A DNA stretch of 64,000 nt, from positions 62,001 through 126,000 of the forward strand of contig NZ_JAYGHP010000010.1 of the NCBI RefSeq assembly GCF_034932065.1, given 5' to 3'. Below are positions 17,508-27,472 of the stretch, piece by piece (position 1 is the stretch's first letter; the number at the start of each line of letters is the position of its first letter). Under the pieces are notes generated by a model. The model saw nothing but the letters and a program-made list of their open reading frames with translations. It did no database searches and was not told where the DNA came from. The position numbers and the translations under genes are program-made. Source of the stretch: Crocosphaera sp. UHCC 0190 (GTDB taxonomy: Bacteria; Cyanobacteriota; Cyanobacteriia; Cyanobacteriales; Microcystaceae).

Positions 17508-18452
17508 ATGACCGATGACATTAATCAACTTGTATTGCCTATTATTCCCATAGCACCCGATGGGTTTAAATCAGGGTTTGTAGGAATTATCGGTCGTCCC
17601 AACGTAGGAAAATCAACCCTGATGAATCACTTGGTAGGGCAAAAAATTGCCATTACCTCCCCCGTTGCACAAACCACTCGTAACCGTTTGCGAGGCATTT
17701 TAACCACCGAAGAAGCCCAGATCATTTTTGTGGATACCCCAGGTATTCATAAACCCCACCATACCCTAGGGAAAATTATTGTCAAAAATGCTCAAGCTGC
17801 GATTAATTCCGTCGATGTCATTCTCTTAGTCGTAGATAGTTCTGTCCCTTCAGGTGGTGGCGATCGCTATATCATAGAACTCTTAGAAAACAGTAAAAAT
17901 CCGGTTATTTTAGGACTCAATAAAAGCGATCAACAACCCTCAGAATATCAATCCTTAGACGAAAGTTATGGCAATCTAATTGGAAAATATAATTGGCCGA
18001 TTATCAAATTTTCAGCCTTAACAGGAGAGGGCTTAGAAAGCTTACAAAATACCCTAATTGAAAAATTAGATCCCGGCCCTTATTATTATCCCCCAGACCT
18101 CGTTACTGACCAACCCGAACGATTTATTATGGGAGAACTAATCAGAGAGCAAATCTTGCAGCTAACGCGACAAGAAGTTCCCCATTCCGTTGCCGTCGTT
18201 ATTGAACAAGTGGAAGAAACCCCCAGTATTACCAGAGTATTTGCGGCCATTAACGTAGAAAGAAGTTCCCAAAAAGGCATCATCATTGGCCAACAAGGCA
18301 GTATGCTGAAAGCGATCGGCACAGCAGCCAGAGAACAAATTCAAAAATTAATTGCCGGGGAAGTCTATTTAAAACTGTTTGTCAAAGTAGAACCCAAATG
18401 GCGACAGTCAAACCTGCGCTTAGCTGAATTTGGTTATCGTGTGGAAAATTAA
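17508..18452 (+). CDS. era: GTPase Era
   Basis: A 314-residue GTPase that binds 16S rRNA and helps mature the 30S subunit. It shows the G1 loop GRPNVGKSTLMNHLVGQ (about 29-45), G3 DTPGIHK, and G4 NKSD. A C-terminal KH domain carries GIIIGQQGSMLKAIGTAARE (about 258-277). Length matches bacterial Era with a short N-terminal extension. It is upstream of the CheA-like gene in the same direction, about 100 bases apart. Confidence 0.96.
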   Translation: MTDDINQLVLPIIPIAPDGFKSGFVGIIGRPNVGKSTLMNHLVGQKIAITSPVAQTTRNRLRGILTTEEAQIIFVDTPGIHKPHHTLGKIIVKNAQAAINSVDVILLVVDSSVPSGGGDRYIIELLENSKNPVILGLNKSDQQPSEYQSLDESYGNLIGKYNWPIIKFSALTGEGLESLQNTLIEKLDPGPYYYPPDLVTDQPERFIMGELIREQILQLTRQEVPHSVAVVIEQVEETPSITRVFAAINVERSSQKGIIIGQQGSMLKAIGTAAREQIQKLIAGEVYLKLFVKVEPKWRQSNLRLAEFGYRVEN

Positions 18453-18551
18453 ACCACTCAAAAAAATCTTCGGGTCATCTTATAGTTTTTGAGAGGAAAC
18501 TGGGTACTCTGACTGTAAGAGGCTAGATCCCCAACCTGATAGGACGAAGAC

Positions 18552-21500
18552 ATGACCAGCCGTTATTCAAACCCAGACACATTCGCCGATCACTCCTTTG
18601 ATAGCGACATTTCCCAACTCTTAGATGACTTAGGCCAAGAATTAAGTCCATTCGAGTCCAATGGGGATCTCGACGAATTGGCGAGTTTGTTTGATCAGGA
18701 AGAATCAGAACCATTAGAAGACGAAACCCCAAGTCGAGTTACCTTGTCATCCCTGCCATCAGAGGATGAAATTAATAACCTGTTCAGCCATGATTTTACT
18801 TGGGAAGGAGAGTCTCAAACTTGGGATCAAGCCTCAAAACCAGAAGAAGACGAAATTTCTAGTCTCCTAGAAAAAGCTTCCCGTCAATGGGAGGAAGATC
18901 GTCAGGAAGTCGAAGAAGCTGATAGTTCATTATTTGAGGATTTAACTTCTGCTTTTGAAGATTTAGGAGAAGATAGCGGCTTAGGAGAACTTAAAGACTT
19001 ATTAGGGGGACAAGATCACGAAGAAGCAAAAGTTACTTCCTCTGTAACCGTATCATTGAGGGCGATTTCCGACTTTTACCCCGCCCTAGAAACCCTAGAA
19101 TTTCTATTAGACCAACCCCCTATTGATCCGAGTCAAGACTGCCTCGACGAAGCCAGTGCCGCTGAATTAGTTGCCCTCATTGAAGCCCCCCCAATGATCG
19201 CCGAAGCTCACCCCGTCGCCCCAACCGTCACGCCCCCAGCAATAACTCTGGTGGATGTCGATGATGATCTAGAGGGAGATGATGAGTTTAAAGACTTAGA
19301 GGCCCTGCTGAAAGAAGCTGATCGAACCATGGGCGGCTCCCCCACCCTCTCTCCCACCAAAGGACAACGGCCCTCAACGCGACCACGCAGCACCAAAACC
19401 AAAGTCTTTGAACAAAATATGCGGGTTCCCGTCAAACAACTGGATAACCTGAGTAATTTGATCGGGGAATTGGTGGTCAAACGGAATCGTTTAGAACAGG
19501 ATCAAGAAAGGTTACGACAATTTTTAGATAATCTACTCAACCAGGTACAGAACCTTAGTGATGTCGGTGGGCGGATGCAAGATTTATACGAACGCACCCT
19601 TCTCGAAGGCGCATTATTAGCTAGTCGCAATCAAAATCGTGGGGGAATGGGGGGTTATAGTCCAGGGAACAATAGTAGAGACTACAACACCTCTGGGGCA
19701 GAAAAGGGAGAAGATCAGGATTTAGATGCGTTGGAAATGGACCGCTTTACGGGTTTCCATTTACTCTCTCAAGAAATGATTGAATTGATCGTCCGAGTGC
19801 GAGAATCTTCCTCAGATATTCAATTTCTCGTCGATGAGACAGAACAGGTGGCCCGCAGTTTACGGCAAGTTACCACCCAGTTACAAGAAGGGATGACCAA
19901 ATCTCGGATGGTTCCCTTTGCCCAAACCGCCGATCGCTTGCCCCGTGCGATCCGAGAAATCTCTATGAAGTTACATAAAAAGGCGAAATTGCAAGTAGAA
20001 GGCCGAGATGTTCTCATTGATAAAATGATTCTCGAACAGCTTTATGACCCCATGACTCATTTGGTCAATAATGCCATTACCCACGGTATTGAAGACCCCG
20101 CCGAGCGACAAAAACAAGGGAAATCCCCCGAAGGCAAGATTCATTTGCGGGCTTTTCTCCAAGGGAACCAAACCGTGATTACTGTGGCTGATGATGGGGG
20201 GGGTATCGATGCAGAACGGGTGAAAATGAAGGCCATTGAAAAGGATCTTATCACCCCAGAAGAAGCGACTATCCTGACAGAAACGGAAATTTATGACTTT
20301 CTATTTCATCCTGGTTTTAGCACCCGTGATCAAGCCGATGATTTTGCGGGTCGTGGAGTCGGGTTAGATGTGGTGCGAACCAGTTTAAGCGATATTCGCG
20401 GTTCTGTTACCATTGATTCGGTTCGAGGCAAAGGAACCACCTTCATCATTCGTTTACCTCTGACCTTGAGTATTTGTAAAGCTCTCTGTTGTGTCAGCAA
20501 CCGCGCTCGGATGGCGTTTCCCATGGACGGGGTTGAAGATATGAAAGATTATTTACCCCATGATTTAATCACCGATGAAACTGGGCAAAAATCCGTTTAT
20601 TGGAACAATCAACAACTGCCTGTCTATTCCCTAGGGGATCTTCTTTCCTATAATCGTCAACTCAGTCGTGGTAATGTTTACGCGGGTAAGAATGAGGATG
20701 ATACGATTTCCTTAGTTATTTTACGGGGGGCTGGTAATTTATTGGCGATTCAAGTGGATCAGGTGATTGGGGAGCAAGAAATTGTGATCAAACAAATTGA
20801 AGGCCCCATTCCTAAACCTTCTGGCATTGCGGGAGCAACGGTTTTAGGGGATGGAACCATTATGCCGATTGGGGATGTTTTAGAATTGATTGAAATTGCT
20901 CAAGGACGGCTCCGCACCGACGGCAATAGTAGTTTGTGGAAGAAAAATTCTAGTGCTTTTGATACCTTTACTGGCGATCGCAGTGAACCGACGGTGCTGA
21001 TTGTGGATGACTCAATTACAGTTCGTGAACTGCTGTCTTTGAGCTTTAGTAAATCAGGTTATCGGGTGGAACAGGCCAGAGATGGTCAGGAAGCTTGGGA
21101 AAAACTGCGCTCTGGGCTGCCCTGTGAACTTGTGTTCTGTGATATTGAAATGCCGAGAATGAATGGTTTAGAACTCTTGTCCCAGATGCAAAAAGACCCA
21201 ACCCTCTCAGCCTTACCCGTAGCACTGTTAACATCCCGTGGGGCAGATCGTCACCGCAAAGTCGCGGCCAAACTTGGGGCAACGGCTTACTTTACCAAAC
21301 CTTGTCCCGACCAAACCCTCTTAGATGCCGCCCAACGGATGTTAAACGGCGAAATTTTGCTAACTGGCAGCAGCAAAAAAACCAAAGTGAAATCCTTACC
21401 TGTGGTTAAACAACAATCTAAGTCATCCAGTCCCCAATCCTCAACTCCATCAGATGTTAATCATAATGTGGTGTTAATCATCGATGATTCGGTAATGGTG

Positions 21501-21866
21501 CGGGAAATGCTCTCGATGAGCTTTACAAAAGCGGGGTATCAAATAGAACAGGCGCGGGATGGTCAAGAAGCTTGGGAAAAACTGCGCGGTGGTTTGTTTT
21601 GTCAGTTGATTCTCTGTGATATTGAAATGCCTAGGATGACTGGTTTAGAGTTGTTATCTCGTCTCAAGGAAGATTCTAAACTTTCGGCCATTCCCATCGC
21701 TATGATTACTTCCCGTGGGGCCCAGAAAATGCAACGTATCGCCGCAGAGCGTGGGGCAAAAGGTTATTTTGTTAAGCCCTATATTGAAGAAGTATTACTC
21801 GATGCGGCTAAACGATTAATGGCTGGGGAGGTTTTATTAGATATTCATAGTTTAGTGGAAAATTAA
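18552..21866 (+). CDS. CheA-type hybrid kinase without Hpt domain, two receiver domains (PilL-C-like)
   Basis: A 1104-residue chemotaxis-type kinase. Residues 1-290 are acidic and low in complexity, with no HxxKG phosphotransfer (P1) motif. Then come a CheA dimerisation region (about 300-470, VPVKQLDNLSNLIGELVVKR), an ATPase (MTHLVNNAITHGIEDP, VADDGGGID, FAGRGVGLDVV) and a CheW-like domain (about 645-790). Two CheY-like receivers close it (about 815-935 and 965-1085), each with VDDS and CDIEMPRM. This matches PilL-C (Slr0322/Hik43), part of the split PilL of Synechocystis that controls pilus motility; the P1 domain would be on another protein. Equivalence to PilL-C is inferred. Confidence 0.82.
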   Translation: MTSRYSNPDTFADHSFDSDISQLLDDLGQELSPFESNGDLDELASLFDQEESEPLEDETPSRVTLSSLPSEDEINNLFSHDFTWEGESQTWDQASKPEEDEISSLLEKASRQWEEDRQEVEEADSSLFEDLTSAFEDLGEDSGLGELKDLLGGQDHEEAKVTSSVTVSLRAISDFYPALETLEFLLDQPPIDPSQDCLDEASAAELVALIEAPPMIAEAHPVAPTVTPPAITLVDVDDDLEGDDEFKDLEALLKEADRTMGGSPTLSPTKGQRPSTRPRSTKTKVFEQNMRVPVKQLDNLSNLIGELVVKRNRLEQDQERLRQFLDNLLNQVQNLSDVGGRMQDLYERTLLEGALLASRNQNRGGMGGYSPGNNSRDYNTSGAEKGEDQDLDALEMDRFTGFHLLSQEMIELIVRVRESSSDIQFLVDETEQVARSLRQVTTQLQEGMTKSRMVPFAQTADRLPRAIREISMKLHKKAKLQVEGRDVLIDKMILEQLYDPMTHLVNNAITHGIEDPAERQKQGKSPEGKIHLRAFLQGNQTVITVADDGGGIDAERVKMKAIEKDLITPEEATILTETEIYDFLFHPGFSTRDQADDFAGRGVGLDVVRTSLSDIRGSVTIDSVRGKGTTFIIRLPLTLSICKALCCVSNRARMAFPMDGVEDMKDYLPHDLITDETGQKSVYWNNQQLPVYSLGDLLSYNRQLSRGNVYAGKNEDDTISLVILRGAGNLLAIQVDQVIGEQEIVIKQIEGPIPKPSGIAGATVLGDGTIMPIGDVLELIEIAQGRLRTDGNSSLWKKNSSAFDTFTGDRSEPTVLIVDDSITVRELLSLSFSKSGYRVEQARDGQEAWEKLRSGLPCELVFCDIEMPRMNGLELLSQMQKDPTLSALPVALLTSRGADRHRKVAAKLGATAYFTKPCPDQTLLDAAQRMLNGEILLTGSSKKTKVKSLPVVKQQSKSSSPQSSTPSDVNHNVVLIIDDSVMVREMLSMSFTKAGYQIEQARDGQEAWEKLRGGLFCQLILCDIEMPRMTGLELLSRLKEDSKLSAIPIAMITSRGAQKMQRIAAERGAKGYFVKPYIEEVLLDAAKRLMAGEVLLDIHSLVEN

Positions 21867-21871
21867 CAGTT

Positions 21872-24376
21872 TTACCGAGGAACCCCTTGAATAACAGGAC
21901 GAATCCCCGTACCATCAAATGGCCCAGGATTACCACCCCAGTTAAAGTCACTAATCCGTAGACTAAGGGAACCGACTTTTAAAACCGTGTTATAGCGGAG
22001 GAGAATGCTATAGGTGCGGCGACTGTATTCCAAAAATAAATCAGTGTTGATTTCTTCATCAGTATCAATATTATAGGCACTTTGTACCCCAAAGCGCACT
22101 GGCCCATATAACTGTTGTGTTAATCCCCAAGTTAAGGTTTTTAGATCGGCATAACGATCAAACAAAAACGGGGAAGGATCGCCACGCAAGGCCTGGCTAA
22201 AACTGAGATTAAACCCAGTGTAATCGAGGAAAGGACGGGAAAAATGGCCAATCTGTCCTGATAGTCCAATCGTTCCCGATAGGGAAGGTTGAGAGTCCCC
22301 ATTGCCATAGAGACTGGTGACTCCTGTCACCCCGGTAGAGAGTACCAAAAAGGGAAGAACAGGGGTTGGGCTGTATTTTAATCCCTCTTCAGGCGTTGGG
22401 GGGAGAGCTTCTCCATACCAGAGCAAAAACGGGCGATTGAGGGATGCTGCCCCTTGAAAACGCATTAAGGTGACACGATTATCTTCTGAATAGCTTCCCA
22501 ATAAACTCGCGCGATCAGTATCTGCATTGACGCTCTGAATCGAGCCTTGATAACTTAATTGTAGTCCTGATGTATCCAAGAGTATTTGGGGAGAAACCAC
22601 AATTAAACCCGCACTACTGCGAACTGTTTGGAAGCCCAGCGAACCATTAAACAAACGCTCACGATAATTGTACTCAAATCGTAGATCATGGGGTCTAGCC
22701 AAGTCCCCAATACGATGCTGCACAAAGGTTTTCGTTCGCAGGCGATCTTCAATATCGCTGAATTCCAGACTGGTTAAAGAAGTGCGAGCAAATAAACTGG
22801 TTCGCGCATCAAAGTTGGCGTTAAACTCAGTGGTAAACCCAAAGGTAGGCGGACTAATCGCATCAATATCATCTTCATTTTCAAGATATAAGTCGCTATT
22901 GGGGTCATCAGTGGTTAAACTGTCAGGGAATACCCCTTTTTGCAGATAATATTGAGGGGTAACTTGCCACCGGACGAAATCGGTGTCAATCACATTAAAG
23001 CCCCGTTCGACAAAAAATCCCCCTCGATCAAAATCATCGTAACCAAAACCAATGACACCCGGTTGGCGATCGCGTTGATCAATAATTAGTCGATCTTGAG
23101 TGGGAAAAGAGGTCTTTTGATCGAGAACAACTCGTGAGTTCGTGAGTTTTACCTCATCAACCAAGGGAGCAATATTACGATAAGTGGCGGTTTCGGCCCT
23201 GATTTCCACTTCTGGAGGCGAAAAGGGATCATTACTTAAACGGGCATTAGTGGCACGCCAACCATCGGCATCAAATTCCATCCTTTCTGCTTCAAAGCGA
23301 ATACGGTTAATTTGTCCCCCACTACCTTGCCCTGTATTGCCGCTAATGCCTTGAGCATTTTCTGCCCCAAAGGCCAAGCCAAAGGAATATTTAATCCCTT
23401 CCGCAGTCGTAATGCGTTGTAGTGGTTGATTGACAGCCAGTCGCTCGTTTAAAGTTTGATTGGGAATTAAGGCGTTGTCAGCTGCGCTGGGTAAAGTGGG
23501 GGCAAAGTCTCGTCCGGTGGTCGGTTGATAAATTTCTCCATTGGCATTAAAAATTACGCCGCTATCTTGCACAAAATAATATTCAAACCTTTCTCCCCGT
23601 AAGGTTTGATCCCCCCGATCTAAAACCACATTGCCCTCGGCCACGGCAAATTGATCGGGAAGATTTATCCAAAGCCGATCAGCCAATAACACCCCATTGG
23701 CAAAGCGCATCACCACGTTGCCTTCTGCATAGACGACTTCCCTTTCTGAGTCATATTCTTGGCGATCGCTAATCAATTCTACGACCCCAACTGTAGTCTC
23801 TGAGGCGGCTCCTGGATTAGTTTTTGGGGTCAATTCTGGAAATATCTCAAATTGCCGCTGACTCAGGGAATTGGGTGTTTTGTTCTCTCGTGAGGACGGC
23901 GTTGGTAACCGAAATTCTTTGGGGGATTCTCCCCGTTGTTGAATTACCAAACGACGAGCGTAAGACTGTTGAGCAGACTGGGTTTCACTGATTTGGGGGA
24001 TTGGTTGTGAAGATTCCTGTGTCCAGGGAATTAAGATGGGGCTAGGCTTAGAACTTGGTGCTGAGGCGGACTCCCCCACTGAAATCGGATTGCCTAATAC
24101 ATTCGCTGCTCCCTCTGTGGGGGGAAGTGTTGGAGAGAGAGACGGAGTGGGAATGTCTTGGGGATCGGATAAATAAAACTCAACTACCTGTGGCGGGGTA
24201 GGGCTGAGGAGATCAGGGACTTGGTTGGCCAACAAGGAGCCACTTGTCCCTGATTTTATCGGGGACACAATGGGTGAATGCCTTTGAATCAGGGCTTCTA
24301 GGGGTTGCCCTTGGGGGTTTGCAACGACGGGTTGAATCTGAGCCGGTGGATTAGGTGGTGGAACGAATGGGGGCAT
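21872..24376 (-). CDS. LptD/OstA-like outer membrane protein (DUF3769)
   Basis: An 834-residue protein. A Pro/Ser/Gln-rich N-terminal 200 residues is followed by an OstA/LptA-like beta-jellyroll (about 205-290, with REVVYAEGNVVMRFANGVLL and GDQTLRGERFEYYF). A long C-terminal region with alternating aromatic strands follows, consistent with an outer-membrane beta barrel (e.g. LRFEYNYRERLFNGSLGFQT). It corresponds to the cyanobacterial LptD-type proteins that insert LPS. No signal peptide is seen before MPPFVPPPNPPAQ: the in-frame codons just upstream include a TAA, so the reading cannot be extended. It ends 5 bases from the stop of the convergent CheA-like gene, with no terminator between them. 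Confidence 0.72.
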   Translation of the reverse strand: MPPFVPPPNPPAQIQPVVANPQGQPLEALIQRHSPIVSPIKSGTSGSLLANQVPDLLSPTPPQVVEFYLSDPQDIPTPSLSPTLPPTEGAANVLGNPISVGESASAPSSKPSPILIPWTQESSQPIPQISETQSAQQSYARRLVIQQRGESPKEFRLPTPSSRENKTPNSLSQRQFEIFPELTPKTNPGAASETTVGVVELISDRQEYDSEREVVYAEGNVVMRFANGVLLADRLWINLPDQFAVAEGNVVLDRGDQTLRGERFEYYFVQDSGVIFNANGEIYQPTTGRDFAPTLPSAADNALIPNQTLNERLAVNQPLQRITTAEGIKYSFGLAFGAENAQGISGNTGQGSGGQINRIRFEAERMEFDADGWRATNARLSNDPFSPPEVEIRAETATYRNIAPLVDEVKLTNSRVVLDQKTSFPTQDRLIIDQRDRQPGVIGFGYDDFDRGGFFVERGFNVIDTDFVRWQVTPQYYLQKGVFPDSLTTDDPNSDLYLENEDDIDAISPPTFGFTTEFNANFDARTSLFARTSLTSLEFSDIEDRLRTKTFVQHRIGDLARPHDLRFEYNYRERLFNGSLGFQTVRSSAGLIVVSPQILLDTSGLQLSYQGSIQSVNADTDRASLLGSYSEDNRVTLMRFQGAASLNRPFLLWYGEALPPTPEEGLKYSPTPVLPFLVLSTGVTGVTSLYGNGDSQPSLSGTIGLSGQIGHFSRPFLDYTGFNLSFSQALRGDPSPFLFDRYADLKTLTWGLTQQLYGPVRFGVQSAYNIDTDEEINTDLFLEYSRRTYSILLRYNTVLKVGSLSLRISDFNWGGNPGPFDGTGIRPVIQGVPR

Positions 24377-24508
24377 CTTTTAGATAAACATCAAGCTCAA
24401 AGGTTTAGTGGCTACCTGCAGCGTGACTTAGCAGATGAAGGATCGGGACGAGCCATATCTCGCCCCTATCGTCTTACTCACCTAAGTTAACACAACCTTA
24501 ATTCGGGC

Positions 24509-24625
24509 TTACTCGAAGTCCTTCCGGCCGGGGTTACGGGTGGGGTCGCTCGAAAGAAAGCCAAAGACAAACAGGGAGATGAAGAAAGCGACAACGATAT
24601 AAACGACAATTTTCAGTGTTAGCAT
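24509..24625 (-). CDS. psbI: Photosystem II reaction center protein I
   Basis: A 38-residue single-span thylakoid protein, [19 protein letters not shown] then [19 protein letters not shown]. The sequence matches PsbI closely, including the invariant DPTRNPGR tail. It has a good Shine-Dalgarno (AAGGAGA) ahead of the ATG. PsbI binds next to D1 and CP43 early in PSII assembly. It is a stand-alone gene between the LptD-like gene and the petD region, and short enough to be missed by gene finders. Confidence 0.96.
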   Translation of the reverse strand: MLTLKIVVYIVVAFFISLFVFGFLSSDPTRNPGRKDFE

Positions 24626-24898
24626 CTTATTTTGGTTCTCCTTTTCAGGGTTAGTCCTAAATCATAAGTAAAATGTTCCTCTCTGACTTTAACCTATAAA
24701 GGGCCATTTGTCCTATTGAGTAATAAAAATGATACAAATTTCTTGAAAAATGCAAATATTGTGCATTTTGTTGATTCTTCTAAACCTTGGTTTTTCTGGA
24801 TTAATAATTCTAAAAAACAAGTCTATTGGTTATATTTTAAGGGGAAATGAAGCGACAAAAGTCTCGACAAAATCATGGGAGTTTGGGGAATTTAGAAA

Positions 24899-24924
24899 CC
24901 CCGACTTCTCAAAAAAAGTCGGGG
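24899..24924. terminator. Hairpin downstream of petD
   Basis: CCCCGACTT (24899-24907) and AAGTCGGGG (24916-24924) form a perfect 9-bp stem with an 8-base A-rich loop. It is about 90 bases past petD on the minus strand and probably ends the petB-petD transcript. The region between it and psbI (24626-24898) carries no gene that I can support. Confidence 0.6.
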
Positions 24925-25015
24925 TAGTTCATAAGTGCCAGCGATCGCTCTTTCCCTAAACAACAGGATGAGAAACAACCACAGGCATCAAATAAAAGCT
25001 CAAGCTCAGTTTTGT

Positions 25016-25498
25016 TTAGAACAGTCCCAAAGTCAAAGACTTGTCAATAGGGAAAGTCGCACCCGCACCCAACCATAAGGTAACAACCGTTCCCAAGAGG
25101 AAAACAGCAGTTGCAATGGGACGACGGAAAGGGTTTTGAAACTTGTTGACACTTTCAATGAAAGGAATCAACATTAAACCGAGGGGAACTGCCGCTTGAC
25201 AAGCAATTCCTAAAAGTTTGTTGGGAAGAATCCGTAAAATTTGGAAAACGGGATATAAATACCACTCAGGTAAAATCTCTAAGGGAGTGGCAAAGGGATC
25301 AGCGGGTTCACCAATTAAGGCAGGGTCAAGAACCGCTAAACCTGTTACTAACCCAATGGTACCTAAAATAACAATGGGGAAAACATAGAGCAGGTCATTG
25401 GGCCAAGCAGGTTCCCCATAATAATTATGACCCATTCCCTGGGCCAACTTGGCACGCAGTTTAGGATCACTTAGATCTGGCTTTTTCTCAGTTGCCAT
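25016..25498 (-). CDS. petD: Cytochrome b6f complex subunit IV
   Basis: A 160-residue thylakoid protein with three TM helices, the subunit IV half of the b6f quinol oxidase. The conserved [20 protein letters not shown] (about 8-27), [20 protein letters not shown] with the PEWY motif at the Qo site, and [14 protein letters not shown] are all present. It directly follows petB in the same direction (124 bases apart), the normal cyanobacterial petBD order. Confidence 0.97.
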   Translation of the reverse strand: MATEKKPDLSDPKLRAKLAQGMGHNYYGEPAWPNDLLYVFPIVILGTIGLVTGLAVLDPALIGEPADPFATPLEILPEWYLYPVFQILRILPNKLLGIACQAAVPLGLMLIPFIESVNKFQNPFRRPIATAVFLLGTVVTLWLGAGATFPIDKSLTLGLF

Positions 25499-25622
25499 AG
25501 GATAGATTTCTCCTTATCGAAAAAATGGATCAGCAGGATTTTTATCTGAATATGGGTGATTAGTGTTCAATTATCTAAAGTTTAGCGATAATTAACTGTT
25601 CACTAATCACCCTTAACAAACT

Positions 25623-26291
25623 TTACAAGGGTCCAGAAATCCCTTGTTTGCGAATCATTAAAAAGTGGGCCAACATAAACACGGCAATCAGCCAGGGGAA
25701 AACAAAGGTATGTAAACTGTAGAAACGAGTCAGGGTGGCTTGTCCTACACTTTGACCCCCTCTAAGCAGTTCTACCATTTGATCACCAACAACGGGAATG
25801 GCAGCTGGGACACCAGAGACGATTTTAACAGCCCAATAACCTACTTGATCCCAAGGTAAGGAGTATCCAGTTACACCGAAAGAAACAGTGATCACGGCTA
25901 AGATAACCCCAGTCATCCAAGTTAACTCACGGGGCTTTTTGAAGCCACCCGTCAAGTACACACGGAAAACGTGGAGAATCATCATTAATACCATCATACT
26001 GGCAGACCAGCGATGAATAGAACGAATCAACCAACCGAAGTTAACCTCATTCATGATGTATTGAACAGAGGTAAAGGCTTCTGCTACCGTTGGTTTATAG
26101 TAGAATGTCATGGCAAATCCAGTCGCAAACTGAATGACAAAACAAACTAGAGTAATGCCACCCAGACAGTAGAAGATGTTGACATGGGGAGGAACGTATT
26201 TACTGGCAATGTCGTCGGAAATCGCTTGGATTTCAAGACGATCATTAAACCACTGATAGACTTTGGAATCTGTGACTTGTTTAGTGAACAT
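25623..26291 (-). CDS. petB: Cytochrome b6
   Basis: A 222-residue thylakoid protein with four TM helices that carries the b-type haems and the extra c-type haem of the b6f complex. It shows [20 protein letters not shown], the haem-ligand histidines in [22 protein letters not shown] and [11 protein letters not shown], and the haem c-linking Cys in [11 protein letters not shown] (about 35). Length is slightly above the usual 215 because of the N-terminal MFTKQVTD. It is the first gene of petB-petD. The 330-base gap above it to proC holds its promoter and a small hairpin (26525-26541). Confidence 0.97.
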   Translation of the reverse strand: MFTKQVTDSKVYQWFNDRLEIQAISDDIASKYVPPHVNIFYCLGGITLVCFVIQFATGFAMTFYYKPTVAEAFTSVQYIMNEVNFGWLIRSIHRWSASMMVLMMILHVFRVYLTGGFKKPRELTWMTGVILAVITVSFGVTGYSLPWDQVGYWAVKIVSGVPAAIPVVGDQMVELLRGGQSVGQATLTRFYSLHTFVFPWLIAVFMLAHFLMIRKQGISGPL

Positions 26292-26524
26292 TGAAGCTAT
26301 AATTCGCTATCGAATGAACGGATGGATGATTTGATGGTGTCTGATCCCTCAAGATTAAGATATCTGATTTGGGGAGTCAGGGTTGGCCTATATTAAGCGT
26401 ACTATGCCATAGCTGTTTTTACTGTGTTTTCGCCACCACAGGATCATAATATCAAGAAGAATCACAAGACTTTGGCCAGAGTGAAACCTCAAGAGATTTA
26501 ACCGTTTTCATTTTAACTTGTTTT

Positions 26525-26541
26525 ATCTCAAAAGTTGAGAT
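26525..26541. other. Small hairpin between proC and petB
   Basis: ATCTCA (26525-26530) and TGAGAT (26536-26541) are separated by five bases, about 80 bases past proC and 235 bases before the petB start. It may act in ending proC transcription or as a leader element of petB. It has no T-run, so the call is weak. The rest of 26292-26621 is AT-rich and carries no gene. Confidence 0.25.
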
Positions 26542-26621
26542 GAGATCTATTGGTGAGAGTAGTCACCCTTCCCTTGTACCTCTGCACCGCTTCTGCTCAA
26601 AGGATAAAAAAGATACTATAC

Positions 26622-27428
26622 TTATTTTCCCAATTCTTGCGATCGCAGATAAGCCGCTTTTACTGCTTCTATTAATGCCGAACGAAACCCCTTTTCTTCT
26701 AACTTGCCGACACCCGCAATGGTAGTTCCCCCTGGACTGGTAACATTATCCTTCAGTTGGGCCGGATGTAACCCCGTCTCATGGATTAATTTAGCCGTTC
26801 CTAACACCGTTTGTAAGGCTAATTTAGCCGCGATCGCCCTTGGTAAACCCGCGGCTACACCTCCATCAGCCAAAGCTTCGATCATTAAGGCCACAAAAGC
26901 CGGCCCTGACCCCGATAACCCTGTCACTCCATCCATCATGGACTCTGGCACTTCCACCACTTCCCCCACCGCGCTGAAGATGGCAGTTGCTAAACTCAGG
27001 TGAGAGGGATCAATATTTTTCCCTGGTGCGATCGCCGTCATTCCGGCCCCTACGGTTGCGGGAGTATTAGGCATGACACGAAGGACAGGAAAGCCAGGAA
27101 AAGCCGCTTCTAGACGCGCCAACGTTACCCCTGCTAAAATTGAGAGAATTAGGGGAGAATCTGGCTTATTTTCTAACTTTAATGGGGCTGTTACCTTATC
27201 TAATACTTGGGGCTTAATGGCTAATAATAAAGCCTCTGAAGCTTCTAAAGTTTCTTGATTATTCGTCGTAACTTGGACAGCATAAGTTTGGCTCAAAAAC
27301 CCTCGTCGCTGTGGTTGAGGTTCGCTCACCAGTACCGTATTAGCAGGATAAATATTAGCGGCCAAAAGGCGGGTGATGATTGCTTCTGCCATCACCCCGC
27401 CTCCAATGATACCTAGTCGAATAGACAC
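26622..27428 (-). CDS. proC: Pyrroline-5-carboxylate reductase
   Basis: A 268-residue enzyme that reduces pyrroline-5-carboxylate to proline with NAD(P)H. The N-terminal Rossmann motif is LGIIGGGVMAEAII (4-17), and the C-terminal signature reads SGSGPAFVALMIEALADGGV and TSPGGTTIAGVGKLEEKG. Length is typical. It is downstream of sepF by about 44 bases in the same direction, an arrangement conserved in cyanobacteria, so an operon is likely. Confidence 0.95.
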   Translation of the reverse strand: MSIRLGIIGGGVMAEAIITRLLAANIYPANTVLVSEPQPQRRGFLSQTYAVQVTTNNQETLEASEALLLAIKPQVLDKVTAPLKLENKPDSPLILSILAGVTLARLEAAFPGFPVLRVMPNTPATVGAGMTAIAPGKNIDPSHLSLATAIFSAVGEVVEVPESMMDGVTGLSGSGPAFVALMIEALADGGVAAGLPRAIAAKLALQTVLGTAKLIHETGLHPAQLKDNVTSPGGTTIAGVGKLEEKGFRSALIEAVKAAYLRSQELGK

Positions 27429-27472
27429 AAACTTTCCAATGAATGTTACTGTTTACATTTCAAATGTAAATA

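Noticed and set aside
24750-24959. A 69-codon frame between psbI and petD
   Set aside because: Hydrophobic by base composition, no Shine-Dalgarno, and it runs through the petD-side terminator hairpin.
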